From the NCBI GenBank assembly GCA_000335735.1, contig AMYY01000026.1:1-40648 (forward strand): a stretch of DNA of 40,648 nucleotides, given 5' to 3'. This DNA is from an alpha proteobacterium L41A (lineage in GTDB: Bacteria > Pseudomonadota > Alphaproteobacteria > Caulobacterales > Caulobacteraceae). Made by a program: the position numbers and the translations under genes. This document shows positions 15,338 through 24,291 of this stretch, piece by piece. A model generated the notes under the pieces. That model ran no database searches, was not told the origin of the DNA, and worked only from the letters and a program-made list of their open reading frames with translations. How positions within the stretch are numbered: position 1 is the stretch's first letter; the number at the start of each line of letters is the position of its first letter.

Positions 15338-18300
15338 TCTTCGTCCCCGTCGCCGATCACCGACCATTCCCAGACGCGGGCCAGATGATCGTAGTTGCCG
15401 CCCTGGTTGCCCATGAACTGTGGCGCGGCCCAAGAGACGTAAGGCGTGTTCTCGTCATCGAAGCGAGCGACCCGGCGCTTTAGCCCGTCCAGCGCAGCCT
15501 TCGCCAGGTCGGCGGCCTCAAGGCCCGAGGCGCGGGTGACGACTTCGCCCGCCGTTTTTCGCCCGACCACGCGGACATAGGTCAGTTCGTCGGGCGTGAC
15601 CGGGCCGTTGGTGTCCTTGAACCCGCCTTCGGCCAGGATGGCGGCGGTCAGGGTCAGTTGGGGGGCGAAGCCGGACTTGACCTGTTTGGCGGACGGCGCC
15701 GAACCGGTCTTGAAGTCCATGACCGCCGCCCCGTCCGACGCCAGCTCGATCCGGTCGGCGAAGGCCTTGACGGTGAAGGGGCCAGCGGGGGCGTCGAAGG
15801 TCATCGTCCCCTGCTGTTCCACCAGGATATTGACGCCGCGTGCCCGGCGTCGCCGCTCGAACTCGGTCAGCCAGCGGGCGCAGTTGCGGGCCAACGGCGC
15901 CTCGCGGGCCATGGCCGCATCCTCGAACCCGCGCGCGCCCAGTTCGCGCAGCAGATGGTCGTGCAGGATGGCCTCGCAGTCGTCGGGCAGGTCATTGGGC
16001 CAGTCCAGCGTCAGCCGCTCGATGGCGGCGTGGACGGCGTTGCCCCGCGCCAGCGCTTCGGCGGACGCGCCGGGCCGCTCCATCGCCTCCAGCCCCAGCA
16101 CCCACAGGGCGTAGATGGCGTAGGGATCGCGGACCCAGCGTTCGATGCGGGTGACATACAGGCTGCGCGGACGGCGATGCACCGGCGGGCGCGGCTCCGG
16201 CCGTTTGGCGAACCGGGGCGGGCCGGGCGGGGGCGCGTCCAGGGCGCGGGCCCGGTCCAGCACAGTCGTGGGGCGCGGCAACGCCACGCCAGCCCCGCGC
16301 GTCAGCATCTCCAGCCGCCACAGCCAGCGCGAGCGGACGGCGGGCTGACCGCCGCGCCGCTCGCTGTGGATCAAGATGACCTCGTCGGCGCAGGCGGCCT
16401 GGACAAAGTCCTGCGCCGTCTGGCCGAGGCGACGCTCGGGCGGGGGCAGACCCAGCGCCTTTCGCATCGGGCGCGACAGGAAGGGGTCGGTCGGGGCTGC
16501 CTGGGGCCAGACGCCCTCCTCCAGCCCGGCCAGGATCATCCGGTCCGCCCTGACTAGACGCGCCTCGATGGCGCCGAGAATGCGCAGCGACGGATGGGTA
16601 GCGCCGCCGGTCCGCACGACGTGTTCCTTGACCAGGGACGTGACCAGTTCGGCCAGTTCCGCGCGGCGGATGCGGCCGAGCGACGCCCCGCCCTCGATCA
16701 GGCCGGACAACAGGGCGGCGGCGGCCTCGCCGTCGGGACCGGCCCAGGCGTCCTGGCCGGCCAGAGTTTCGATCAGCCGGGTCAGGGCCGAGGCGGCGAG
16801 GTTCAGATCCGCGTCGGGCGCGAAGACGGCGGTCGCGGCCTCGACGGCGGTCTGAAGCTGATCGACCAGGCGGGTCGCGGCCGACAGCCGGGCCTGTTTC
16901 CATTCCGGCGGCGCCTTGCCGCGCCGGTCGGGCTGGACCGCCTCCAGCAGGCGGCGATGGATGGCGGCGAAGTCGCGCGGGCGGGGACCGCGCAGGGCGT
17001 GTTCCTCCAGCGCGGCGACGGCTGCCGCTTGAGAGGCGTCGCCCAGGTCGAACCGGGCCAGCGGATGTTTGACGAGCGCGAGCAGCAGATGGGGCTGGAC
17101 CGGATCGGCGATCCAGCGGGCGCACAGATCGACCAGGGCGCCGGCGGGGAGGCGCGACAGGGGGGCGCCGGCGGACGAATCGGGGACGACGCCCCAGCGC
17201 TCCAGCCGGGCGGCGACGCGGCGGCCCAGGGCCTGATCCGGCGTGACCAGGGCGCAGGTCTTGCCGGGTGTCTCCAGCGTCTCGCGCATCATCAGGGCGA
17301 TGGCGGCAGCGGCCTCTTCCTCGGCGCGGACGGTCAACGGGGACAGGCCCTGCAGCCCTTCGGCGATGGGGTCGCGCGCCTCGCCGCGCGCGGCGGCGGC
17401 CGAGCGGATGTCGCGGATCGCGCGCCGCCAGTCGTCGGTGGCCTCGGCCGGACGCAGAGCTTCGTTGACCAGCCGCTGGCGCGCCAGTGCGCGCGCCTCG
17501 ACGGCGGCGGGAATGGCGGGACGGAACCAGGGGCGGACGGTTTCGCGCGCGATGTCACAGCGGTCCAGCAGCCGCTTCATCGCACTTTGCGGATGCTGTT
17601 CGTCCAGCCGGTCCCAGACGCCCGCGTCCAGATCCAGGTCGAGACCGGGCAGGACGACGCAGCCCAGCGGCGCCCGGGCCACGGCCTTCAGCACGTCGCC
17701 GGCGGCGGGAACCGTGCCGGTCGAACCGGCGGCGATGACGGGCTGGCGCGGCGGCTCGCGCTCCCACAGTTCGGCGAGGCGGCGCAGCAGTGTCGCGCGA
17801 CGCCAGGCCGGATCGACCAGACCCAGTTCGGCCAGACGCTTCGGCCAAGCCTCGACCGCCAAGCCCAGGAACTCGGCCGATCGTTCCCAGTGTTCGGCCA
17901 TTTCGCCGTCGACCAGGGTCGCGATCCGCTCGGGGTTCTGGATCTCTTCCAGTTGGCAGGAATCGAGGAAACCGCCCAGCGCATCGGCCAGATCCAGCGC
18001 GCGCATCGGGCTCAGGGACGCATCGAACTGTTCGACGATCATCCGCGCCATCTCGAACCGGCGGGTCAGGGCGGGGATGGCGGGCGGCAGGTCCAGACCC
18101 AGGGCGCCGGGGGTGAAGGGCGGCTCGTCCTCCTCCAGATCGCCCAGCGGCCGCACCTGAGGCAGCAGGATGGGGCGACCCTGCGACAGCTTGGACAGGG
18201 CGCCGGTGAAGGCGCGCGCGGCCCGGCGGTTGGGCAGCAGGATGGTGGCGTCCGAAAGGGTTTCGGGCGGCAGATCGCCCAGCCAGGCCAGCACCCCGGC

Positions 18301-18384
18301 GGCCAGGTCCTCAAGAAACGGCCGGTGCGCTGGGATGGCGTACCAGCGAGGCGTGTCGCTCAGAAATGGATCGAAGACGCTCAC
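15334..18384 (-). CDS. addB: AddB, nuclease subunit for double-strand break repair
   Basis: This is the partner of AddA; AddB-type proteins carry an inactivated helicase-like fold plus a second nuclease domain. The 1016-residue protein starts MSVFDPFLSDTPRWYAIPAH and has ATILLPNRRAAR where a Walker motif would stand, so no functional P-loop is visible, as is usual in the alphaproteobacterial AddB type. GLEEGVWPQ and FLSRPMRKALGL are recognisable family segments. The C-terminal nuclease has AVMDFKTGSAP, with Asp at about 890. It starts with GTG at 18384, overlapping the murU stop (GTGA), and overlaps addA by 4 bases at its end. Confidence 0.93.
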   Translation of the reverse strand: MSVFDPFLSDTPRWYAIPAHRPFLEDLAAGVLAWLGDLPPETLSDATILLPNRRAARAFTGALSKLSQGRPILLPQVRPLGDLEEDEPPFTPGALGLDLPPAIPALTRRFEMARMIVEQFDASLSPMRALDLADALGGFLDSCQLEEIQNPERIATLVDGEMAEHWERSAEFLGLAVEAWPKRLAELGLVDPAWRRATLLRRLAELWEREPPRQPVIAAGSTGTVPAAGDVLKAVARAPLGCVVLPGLDLDLDAGVWDRLDEQHPQSAMKRLLDRCDIARETVRPWFRPAIPAAVEARALARQRLVNEALRPAEATDDWRRAIRDIRSAAAARGEARDPIAEGLQGLSPLTVRAEEEAAAAIALMMRETLETPGKTCALVTPDQALGRRVAARLERWGVVPDSSAGAPLSRLPAGALVDLCARWIADPVQPHLLLALVKHPLARFDLGDASQAAAVAALEEHALRGPRPRDFAAIHRRLLEAVQPDRRGKAPPEWKQARLSAATRLVDQLQTAVEAATAVFAPDADLNLAASALTRLIETLAGQDAWAGPDGEAAAALLSGLIEGGASLGRIRRAELAELVTSLVKEHVVRTGGATHPSLRILGAIEARLVRADRMILAGLEEGVWPQAAPTDPFLSRPMRKALGLPPPERRLGQTAQDFVQAACADEVILIHSERRGGQPAVRSRWLWRLEMLTRGAGVALPRPTTVLDRARALDAPPPGPPRFAKRPEPRPPVHRRPRSLYVTRIERWVRDPYAIYALWVLGLEAMERPGASAEALARGNAVHAAIERLTLDWPNDLPDDCEAILHDHLLRELGARGFEDAAMAREAPLARNCARWLTEFERRRRARGVNILVEQQGTMTFDAPAGPFTVKAFADRIELASDGAAVMDFKTGSAPSAKQVKSGFAPQLTLTAAILAEGGFKDTNGPVTPDELTYVRVVGRKTAGEVVTRASGLEAADLAKAALDGLKRRVARFDDENTPYVSWAAPQFMGNQGGNYDHLARVWEWSVIGDGDEE

Positions 18385-19097
18385 GCCTCTCCCGCCAGTT
18401 TCGCCTCGGCCTCATCCCGCGCCTGCGGGTCGCCGACGTGCATCCAGGCGCCGTCCAGGACGCAGCCGAACAGACGACCCTCGGCGGCGGACTTGCGCCA
18501 TAGCGGGCTTAAGGAAAAGGGGCCTTCGGGGCCGTGATCGGCGTATCCGGGCCGGGTGATGTGGACGCCCATATAGGCGAACGGTGCGGACGGGGCGTCG
18601 CCCCGGAACGTCAGCGTCCCGTCGTCGGCCATGAAGAAATCGCCGTCGCCCTCAAAGCCGATGGAGCCTTCGCGGCGGGCCAGCAGCAGGGCGGCGTCCA
18701 TCGTCTCGGGATTCCACAGCCGGATCAGATCAGTGAGGGCGTCGCCTCGGTCGATCCAGACGCTGTCGATATTGGCGACGAAGACCGGATCCTCGCCCAG
18801 CAGGAGATGGGCCTTCTTAAGGCCGCCGCCGGTCTCCAGAAGTTCGGCGCGTTCGTCGGAGATGACGATCTGCGGGCCGCGTCCGCGCGCCGCCAGATGC
18901 GCTTCCAGTCGGTCGGCGAACCAGTGGACATTGACCACGGCCTTTTCGACGCCGGCCTCCGCCAGACGGTCCAGCACACGGTCGATCAAGGCGCGGCCTT
19001 GGACCTCGACCAGGGCCTTGGGCCGGTCGTCGGTCAGAGGGCGCATCCGCGTGCCCAGGCCGGCGGCGAGCACCATTGCGGTCTTTGGAGCGGTCAT
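18381..19097 (-). CDS. murU: N-acetylmuramate 1-phosphate uridylyltransferase (MurU-like)
   Basis: This 238-residue sugar-nucleotidyltransferase makes UDP-MurNAc from MurNAc-1-phosphate and UTP, closing the peptidoglycan recycling shortcut that bypasses de novo (fosfomycin-sensitive) UDP-MurNAc synthesis. The N-terminal LAAGLGTRMRPLT (10-22) and the DRPKALVEV segment with Lys28 are the nucleotide-binding signature. VANIDSVW takes the place of the usual metal-site strand. It overlaps amgK by 4 bases (ATGA), and that pairing is what makes MurU the best call; by sequence alone it could be another NTP transferase. The frame is open upstream only through antisense amgK. Confidence 0.87.
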   Translation of the reverse strand: MTAPKTAMVLAAGLGTRMRPLTDDRPKALVEVQGRALIDRVLDRLAEAGVEKAVVNVHWFADRLEAHLAARGRGPQIVISDERAELLETGGGLKKAHLLLGEDPVFVANIDSVWIDRGDALTDLIRLWNPETMDAALLLARREGSIGFEGDGDFFMADDGTLTFRGDAPSAPFAYMGVHITRPGYADHGPEGPFSLSPLWRKSAAEGRLFGCVLDGAWMHVGDPQARDEAEAKLAGEA

Positions 19098-20185
19098 GCG
19101 CGCACCTCGGCAGGAACGTGGCGGTCGAACCAGCGAGCGACGGGCGCCAGGGCCGGCTGGTCCAGATTGGCGTTCAGGTGTCGCCACATGCGCGGCAGGA
19201 ACTGACGGTAACGGGGCTTGCCGTCGCGCGCGACCAGGCGGGCGAAGATGCCGATGATCCGCGCCTCGTTGAGGGCGGCCAGGCCGGCGTAGTCGGCCAT
19301 GAAGGCGGCGCGGTCCACGCGAGGGCGCAGGGCGAAATAGCGGTCCAGAGCCTCGGCCTCCAGCGCCGGCGACACGTCGCGGCGGGCGTCCTGCAGCAGG
19401 GAGTGCAGGTCCCACGACGGGTGGGCGCGCACCGCGTCCTGGAAGTCGATCATGCCGACGCGGGCGGCGCCGTCGCGCTCGGGCAGCCAGATCAGGTTTT
19501 CCGCATGATAGTCGCGGTGGGCCATGACCGAGGCCCCGGCCGCGCCCGAGGCGACGATCGGCGCCCAGGCCGCGCGCCAGTCGGCGATGGCGGCGGCGTC
19601 GAAGCGGACGCGGTCGTCGAGCTTCGGCAGCCATTCGACGAACAGGTCGGCCCCGCCCTGAAGCGCCGTCTCGTCATAGCTCAGCAGCGGCCAGTCGCCG
19701 CCGGGCCCGTGCAAGATTTCGGGCGGAGCGCCGGCCTCGTGCAGAACGGCCATGGCCTCGATGGCGGCCAGATAAAGCGGCGTCTCGTCGGCGCCGTCTT
19801 CGATCACGCGGGCGAACAGGTCGTCGCCGAAATCCTCCAGCACGGCTAAACCATTGGCGGCGTCCAGCGACGGAATTTCGGGGGCGGACAGGCCCAGGGA
19901 CTTCAGATGGGCGGCGACGGCGGCGAAGGCCTCGATCCGGCCGGCGGACAGGCGGGCGACGGCGTTCCAGCCGGCGGCCTGACGCTGCTCGGGCGTCCAG
20001 CGCGGATCGCACGGCTGGCTTTCGGCGGCGGGCGCCTGATCCATCAGCATCAAGGTCGGACCGGTCGTCGGCGTTAGCCGCTCATACCGCCGCGTCGAGG
20101 CGTCGCCGGGCAGGGGCGCGCGCACGGCGTCGGTCAGGCCGGCGGCCTTCAGGAAGTCGAGACGGAGGGTTTCGCGGTCAGACAT
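19094..20185 (-). CDS. amgK: N-acetylmuramate/N-acetylglucosamine anomeric kinase (AmgK-like)
   Basis: AmgK phosphorylates MurNAc (and GlcNAc) at the anomeric position, giving the substrate of MurU in cell wall recycling. The 363-residue protein has the aminoglycoside-phosphotransferase fold. The N-terminal part has PLPGDASTRRYERL, the catalytic loop is HRDYHAENL (Asp225), and the metal-binding segment is MIDFQDAV (Asp247). The WDLHSLLQDARRD motif is typical of this subfamily. It overlaps tsaE by 8 bases and murU by 4. The pairing with murU supports the specific call over a generic phosphotransferase. Confidence 0.9.
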   Translation of the reverse strand: MSDRETLRLDFLKAAGLTDAVRAPLPGDASTRRYERLTPTTGPTLMLMDQAPAAESQPCDPRWTPEQRQAAGWNAVARLSAGRIEAFAAVAAHLKSLGLSAPEIPSLDAANGLAVLEDFGDDLFARVIEDGADETPLYLAAIEAMAVLHEAGAPPEILHGPGGDWPLLSYDETALQGGADLFVEWLPKLDDRVRFDAAAIADWRAAWAPIVASGAAGASVMAHRDYHAENLIWLPERDGAARVGMIDFQDAVRAHPSWDLHSLLQDARRDVSPALEAEALDRYFALRPRVDRAAFMADYAGLAALNEARIIGIFARLVARDGKPRYRQFLPRMWRHLNANLDQPALAPVARWFDRHVPAEVRA

Positions 20186-20636
20186 GCAGATCCTTCAGCC
20201 CCGTTTCCCATCGGCCTACGCCGGAAACGGTCGCAAGGCGGCCGTCGCCCTGTTCGGAGATTTCGACGATCAGCTGGTCCGCTCCTAAGAACCGGCCGGG
20301 ATCGTCGCCAAGACGCTCGGGCCATTCGATCACGGCGCATCCCTCGTCCAGCGCCTCGTCCAGCCCGATCTCGAACGCCTCTTCCGGCCGGGTGAGGCGA
20401 TAGAGGTCGAAATGGGCGACGGGCGGGTCGCCTTCGTAGAATTGGACCAGGGTGAAGGTCGGACTGGGCACGTCCTCATCCGGCGTGGTCAGGGCGCGGA
20501 TCAGGCCGCGCGCCAGGGTCGACTTGCCCATGCCCAGCGGACCGTAGAGCAGCAGACTGTCGCCCGGCGCCAGCAGGGGGGCGATGGCCTGGCCCAGGGC
20601 GGTGGTGGCCTCGGCGTCGGGCAGGGCGATCTTCAT
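20178..20636 (-). CDS. tsaE: tRNA threonylcarbamoyladenosine synthesis ATPase TsaE
   Basis: TsaE is the ATPase that works with TsaB and TsaD to place threonylcarbamoyl on A37 of ANN-decoding tRNAs. The 152-residue length is normal. The P-loop GPLGMGKS is at 32-39 (most family members have GxLGAGKT), followed by VPSPTFTLVQFYEG and HFDLYRL, the strong family signatures, and IEWPERLGD. The ATG at 20636 overlaps the stop of the acyltransferase gene (ATGA). The frame is open well upstream, but that stretch is only antisense or out-of-frame sequence. Confidence 0.93.
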   Translation of the reverse strand: MKIALPDAEATTALGQAIAPLLAPGDSLLLYGPLGMGKSTLARGLIRALTTPDEDVPSPTFTLVQFYEGDPPVAHFDLYRLTRPEEAFEIGLDEALDEGCAVIEWPERLGDDPGRFLGADQLIVEISEQGDGRLATVSGVGRWETGLKDLHV

Positions 20637-21487
20637 GCGAACACCGCGTCGTGGTCGGCGGCCAGGGTGCGCTCGGTGAAGGTCTTCAACGCCTCGGTGG
20701 CCCTGGCGGCGTCCACGTCCAGCCGGTCTGCGGGAATGGGCAGGCCGACATCGACGCCGAACGGCTTGCCTTCCTTGTTCAGCAACTCGTGAAACAGGGT
20801 CACGTCGCGCAGCTCCTGCGAGACCTTGTCGAACAGGTGAAACAGCCGGCTGTAGGGGCCGGTGACATGCATGGGGATCACCGGCGCATCGTATTTGCGC
20901 GCCATCGAGGCGGCGGTCGGGGCCCATTCGGGATCGGTCAGGACGCCGTTCCTCTCGCGCGCCAGACGACCGGCGGGGAACATGACGACGCAGCGTTCGG
21001 CCTCGAACGCCTCCCTGGCGGCGTTCAGGGTGGCGCGGGTCTTTTCGCGGGTGCGTTTGTCGTGCACCCATTCGACGGGGATGATGGTCTCGGCCAACCG
21101 GGGCGAAACGCGTATGGCGTCGGCGTTGGCGAAGAAGATCATGTCGCTGCGCCGCTGCTTGATCGCGTCGAATACGGCGACCCCGTCGGCGATGCCGGTG
21201 GGGTGGTTGCAGACGACGACGCAGCGGCCGGTCGCCGGCAGGCGGTCCAGATTCGTCGTCGTCACCTTCAGCTTCAGCAGGTCCGAGACGTAGTCGAAGG
21301 TCTCGGTCCCCGACAGGTCGCGGATCGCGTCGGCCATCCGCACCGCCGCCCCATAGCCCAGCACGCCGTAAAGCGCCGGCCGCACGACCGGCCACAGCGG
21401 CGAGGCGGTCAGGCGCGGCGCGCGTTCGGCGATCAGCACATCGACGATGTGGGGCTGACGGCGGGCGGGAAGGGTGGCGGCGGTCAT
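20633..21487 (-). CDS. PlsC-like lysophospholipid acyltransferase family protein
   Basis: This 284-residue protein belongs to the 1-acyl-glycerol-phosphate acyltransferase superfamily. The catalytic block is CNHPTGIADG (His95, Asp101), with the HX5D spacing seen in the OlsA/hemolysin-like branch rather than the canonical HX4D. FPAGRLAR (about residues 165-175) is the substrate-binding block, and PVIPMHVTG follows. It probably acylates a lysophospholipid or lyso-ornithine lipid at the inner membrane; the substrate is not determinable. It is first in the overlapping minus-strand unit that runs to addA, and divergent from the S9 peptidase gene. Confidence 0.85.
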   Translation of the reverse strand: MTAATLPARRQPHIVDVLIAERAPRLTASPLWPVVRPALYGVLGYGAAVRMADAIRDLSGTETFDYVSDLLKLKVTTTNLDRLPATGRCVVVCNHPTGIADGVAVFDAIKQRRSDMIFFANADAIRVSPRLAETIIPVEWVHDKRTREKTRATLNAAREAFEAERCVVMFPAGRLARERNGVLTDPEWAPTAASMARKYDAPVIPMHVTGPYSRLFHLFDKVSQELRDVTLFHELLNKEGKPFGVDVGLPIPADRLDVDAARATEALKTFTERTLAADHDAVFA

Positions 21488-21545
21488 GAAAGATCGCTTG
21501 TCGCCGGTTCGGTCGGAGGGGGCAAGATGGGGTGAATGGACGGGC

Positions 21546-21570
21546 GTTGCTGATGTCGCTTCGCAGCAAC
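21546..21570. promoter_or_regulatory. Short inverted repeat in a divergent promoter region
   Basis: GTTGCTG (21546-21552) and CAGCAAC (21564-21570) form a 7-bp inverted repeat with an 11-base spacer, between the divergent acyltransferase and S9 peptidase genes. It could be an operator or a leader hairpin of the peptidase mRNA; nothing else supports a function. Confidence 0.25.
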
Positions 21571-21632
21571 TTCCGCCCGGCGAACGGTGGTGCTACGCCT
21601 CGCGGCCAGAAAGCTTCGCGAGGAAGATCTTG

Positions 21633-23744
21633 ATGCGTCACCGTTCCCTTCTGTCCGCCGCCTGCGCGGCTGTTGCGCTGATGAGCGCCGCGCCTGCCCT
21701 GGCCCAGACGCCGTCCGCGCCGGTTCCGGCCGCGCCCGCGACGCCGGACGCCTTCACCTACAAGGACATGATCTCGGCCAATCGTCTGGGCGATCCGCAG
21801 GTGTCGCCGGACGGCCGCTACGTCGTCTATTCGGTCACGACGACGGACGTGGAGGCCAACCGCCGCACCGGCAGCCTGTGGATACTGGACCTAAACGCCC
21901 CGGACGCCGCGCCGCGCCGCCTGGCCATCTCGGATCAGGGCGCCAACACCGCGCGCTGGGGCGGGGACGGCAATCTGTATTTCCTGTCGGGCAAGTCGGG
22001 CGCGAGCCAGGTGTGGCGCGTGGCCTCGCCCACGTCGGCGCCGGTTCAGGTGACGAACCTGCCCACCGACGTGAACGCCTATCGGATCAGCCCGTCGGGC
22101 GACAAGGTGGCCGTCTCCCTGGCCGTCTATCCGAACGCGGCCGACCTGAACGCCTCGGTCCAGCAGGGCAAGGCCATCGCCGAGCAGAAGACGACGGGCC
22201 AGGTCTATGACCGCATGTTCGTGCGTCACTGGGACACCTGGAACGATCACACCCAGAACCACCTGTTCGTCCAGTCGATCGGCCGTGACGGCAAGGCCAC
22301 GGGCACGCCGGTCTGGATCACCAAGGGCTTTGACGGCGACACGCCCTCCAAACCCTTCGGCGACGAAAGCGAGTTCGTCTTCACCCCGGCGGGCGACGCC
22401 GTGGTCTTCTCGGCGCGTCTCGCCGGTCAGACCGAGCCGTGGAGCACCAACTTCGACCTGTGGAAGACCAACGGCCTGTCGGGCGACGGCACCTTCACCA
22501 ATCTGACCGACGGCAACGACGCCTGGGACACCGGCCCGGTCTTCTCGCCGGACGGACGGACCCTGGCCTATCGCGCCATGGCGCGGCCGGGTTTTGAAGC
22601 CGACCGCTATCAGATCGTGCTGATGGACGTCGAAACGGGCCAGAAGCGCGAGATCGCCTCGAACTGGGATCGCTCGGCCGACACGCTGCAATGGTCGCGT
22701 GACGGCCAGACGCTGTACACGACGGCGGGCGACGTCGGTTCGACCAAGCTGTTTTCGGTGGATACACGCAACGGCGTGGTGACGCCGATCACGGGCGCGG
22801 GCCACGTCTCGGCCTTCCAGCAGACGCCGTCGGGCTTCGTCTTCGCCCAGGACAGCCTGCGCGAGCCGGGCGACCTGTATTTCAAGACCTATCTGGGTCG
22901 CGAAATGCCGCGTCGTCTGACTGAGGCCAACCCCGCCTTCGCCGCCAAACAGTTCGGCCAGTATGAGCAGTTCAGCTTCGCCGGCTGGAACAACGAGACG
23001 GTCCACGGCTATGTCATCAAGCCGGTTGGATACGTCGAGGGTCGCAAATATCCGGTCGCCTTCCTGATCCACGGCGGGCCGCAGGGTTCGTTCGGGGACG
23101 GCTGGTCCTATCGCTGGAACCCCGAGACCTATGCGGGCGCCGGCTATGCGGTGGTGATGATCGATTTCCACGGCTCGACCGGCTACGGCCAGGCCTTCAC
23201 CGACGCGATCAGCCAGCACTGGGGCGACCGCCCTCTGGAAGACCTGCAGAAGGGCTGGGCGGCGGCTCAAGCGAAATACAGCTTCCTGGACGGCGATAAC
23301 GCCTGTGCGCTGGGCGCCTCCTACGGCGGCTATATGATCAACTGGATCGCCGGCAACTGGTCCAATGAGTTCAAGTGCCTGGTCAACCACGACGGCGTCT
23401 TCGACACCTTCGGCATGGGCTATTCGACCGAGGAGCTGTGGTTCACCGAGTGGGAATACGGCGGCACGCCATGGGACAAACCGGAGGGCTATCAGAAGTT
23501 CAACCCGGCCAACCACGTCGATAACTGGAAGACGCCGATGCTGGTGGTTCAGGGCGACCGCGACTTCCGCATCCCGACCGCCCAAGGCCTGTCGACCTTC
23601 ACCGCCCTGCAACGGCGCGGCATCGACAGCCGCCTGGTCTTCTTCCCCAACGAAAACCACTGGGTGCTGAAGCCGGCCAACAGCCTGCAATGGCACAATG
23701 AGGTGTTCGGCTGGCTGAACAAATATCTGACGCCGACGCAGTAA
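21633..23744 (+). CDS. Secreted S9-family (prolyl oligopeptidase-like) peptidase
   Basis: This 703-residue serine peptidase has a signal peptide (residues 1-24, cleavage after ALA), so it acts in the periplasm or outside the cell. A WD40-like beta-propeller domain (about 40-430, with repeated PDGRYVVYS and PDGRTLAYR blocks) is followed by the alpha/beta hydrolase domain. The catalytic triad can be read as Ser563 in GASYGGYM, Asp644 in QGDRDFRIP and His676 in NENHWVL. HGGPQGSFGD forms the oxyanion region. This is the S9C / dipeptidyl-peptidase-like branch that trims peptides. The ATG at 21633 follows AGGA at suitable spacing and begins the signal peptide. A bidirectional terminator follows. 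Confidence 0.93.
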   Translation: MRHRSLLSAACAAVALMSAAPALAQTPSAPVPAAPATPDAFTYKDMISANRLGDPQVSPDGRYVVYSVTTTDVEANRRTGSLWILDLNAPDAAPRRLAISDQGANTARWGGDGNLYFLSGKSGASQVWRVASPTSAPVQVTNLPTDVNAYRISPSGDKVAVSLAVYPNAADLNASVQQGKAIAEQKTTGQVYDRMFVRHWDTWNDHTQNHLFVQSIGRDGKATGTPVWITKGFDGDTPSKPFGDESEFVFTPAGDAVVFSARLAGQTEPWSTNFDLWKTNGLSGDGTFTNLTDGNDAWDTGPVFSPDGRTLAYRAMARPGFEADRYQIVLMDVETGQKREIASNWDRSADTLQWSRDGQTLYTTAGDVGSTKLFSVDTRNGVVTPITGAGHVSAFQQTPSGFVFAQDSLREPGDLYFKTYLGREMPRRLTEANPAFAAKQFGQYEQFSFAGWNNETVHGYVIKPVGYVEGRKYPVAFLIHGGPQGSFGDGWSYRWNPETYAGAGYAVVMIDFHGSTGYGQAFTDAISQHWGDRPLEDLQKGWAAAQAKYSFLDGDNACALGASYGGYMINWIAGNWSNEFKCLVNHDGVFDTFGMGYSTEELWFTEWEYGGTPWDKPEGYQKFNPANHVDNWKTPMLVVQGDRDFRIPTAQGLSTFTALQRRGIDSRLVFFPNENHWVLKPANSLQWHNEVFGWLNKYLTPTQ

Positions 23745-23767
23745 GAGGCGTCCGTCCAGACGACAAA

Positions 23768-23797
23768 AAGGGGCGCGGTCCGACGACCGCGCCCCTT
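23768..23797. terminator. Bidirectional Rho-independent terminator
   Basis: A perfect 13-bp stem (23768-23780 with 23785-23797, arm AAGGGGCGCGGTC) has a 4-base loop. It is flanked by CTTCTT on the right and by a run of A (T on the minus strand) on the left. It lies between the convergent S9 peptidase and the small secreted protein, so it can serve both. Confidence 0.88.
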
Positions 23798-23819
23798 CTT
23801 CATGCGCGTTTGGTCGGGA

Positions 23820-24125
23820 TCAGAGCGCGGCGCGCTGCATCGGCGCGCCGGCCAGGCGGTCATACTGATGCGCGGTCATGCAGCGCGGCGCGGCCCAGCG
23901 CTGGCCCGACTGATAGGCGGCGACCGCCTGTTGCGCGGTGACGAAGCTGGGCGTCGCGCCGTGGTCGCGCTGATAGGCCGTGCGTGAGGCCACATCGGTT
24001 CCGCACACCTTGACGGTTTGCAGCACGGCTGCGCGCTCGGCCGGTCGCAGACTTTGCGCCAGCGCCGGCGTCGTTGCGGCCGCCAGGGCGGCGGCGATCA
24101 GGGCGGGGGTCAGAAAACGGGTCAT
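23820..24125 (-). CDS. Small secreted protein of unknown function
   Basis: This 101-residue protein has an obvious signal peptide (MTRFLTPALIAAALAAATTP, cleavage near ALA-Q). The mature part of about 75 residues is rich in Ala, Arg and Gln and has two cysteines (VKVCGTD and APRCMTA), which could pair in the periplasm. The ATG at 24125 has GGAGG seven bases upstream. It is divergent from the AsmA-family gene. I do not recognise the family. Confidence 0.8.
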   Translation of the reverse strand: MTRFLTPALIAAALAAATTPALAQSLRPAERAAVLQTVKVCGTDVASRTAYQRDHGATPSFVTAQQAVAAYQSGQRWAAPRCMTAHQYDRLAGAPMQRAAL

Positions 24126-24291
24126 CGGCAATCCTCCACGGCCTGAATTAAGATCAGGACTCTGACGAATTATGCGCCGATCTTCGCGATTGTAAAGATT
24201 ATGCGACAACTTCACGTCAAATCGACGACGGTTGACGCTGCGGCGCCAAACCGGGTCTGGCGCGTTTCCTGTGGCTGACGGAGACGAGCGC

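Noticed and set aside
20633..21487. Acyltransferase with a broken HX4D motif
   Set aside because: The spacing is HX5D, which is usual in the OlsA/hemolysin-like branch, so it is not a defect.
21891..23696. 601-codon minus-strand frame opposite the S9 peptidase
   Set aside because: It is a shadow of the peptidase, whose propeller and catalytic triad are complete; the antisense product has no recognisable domain.
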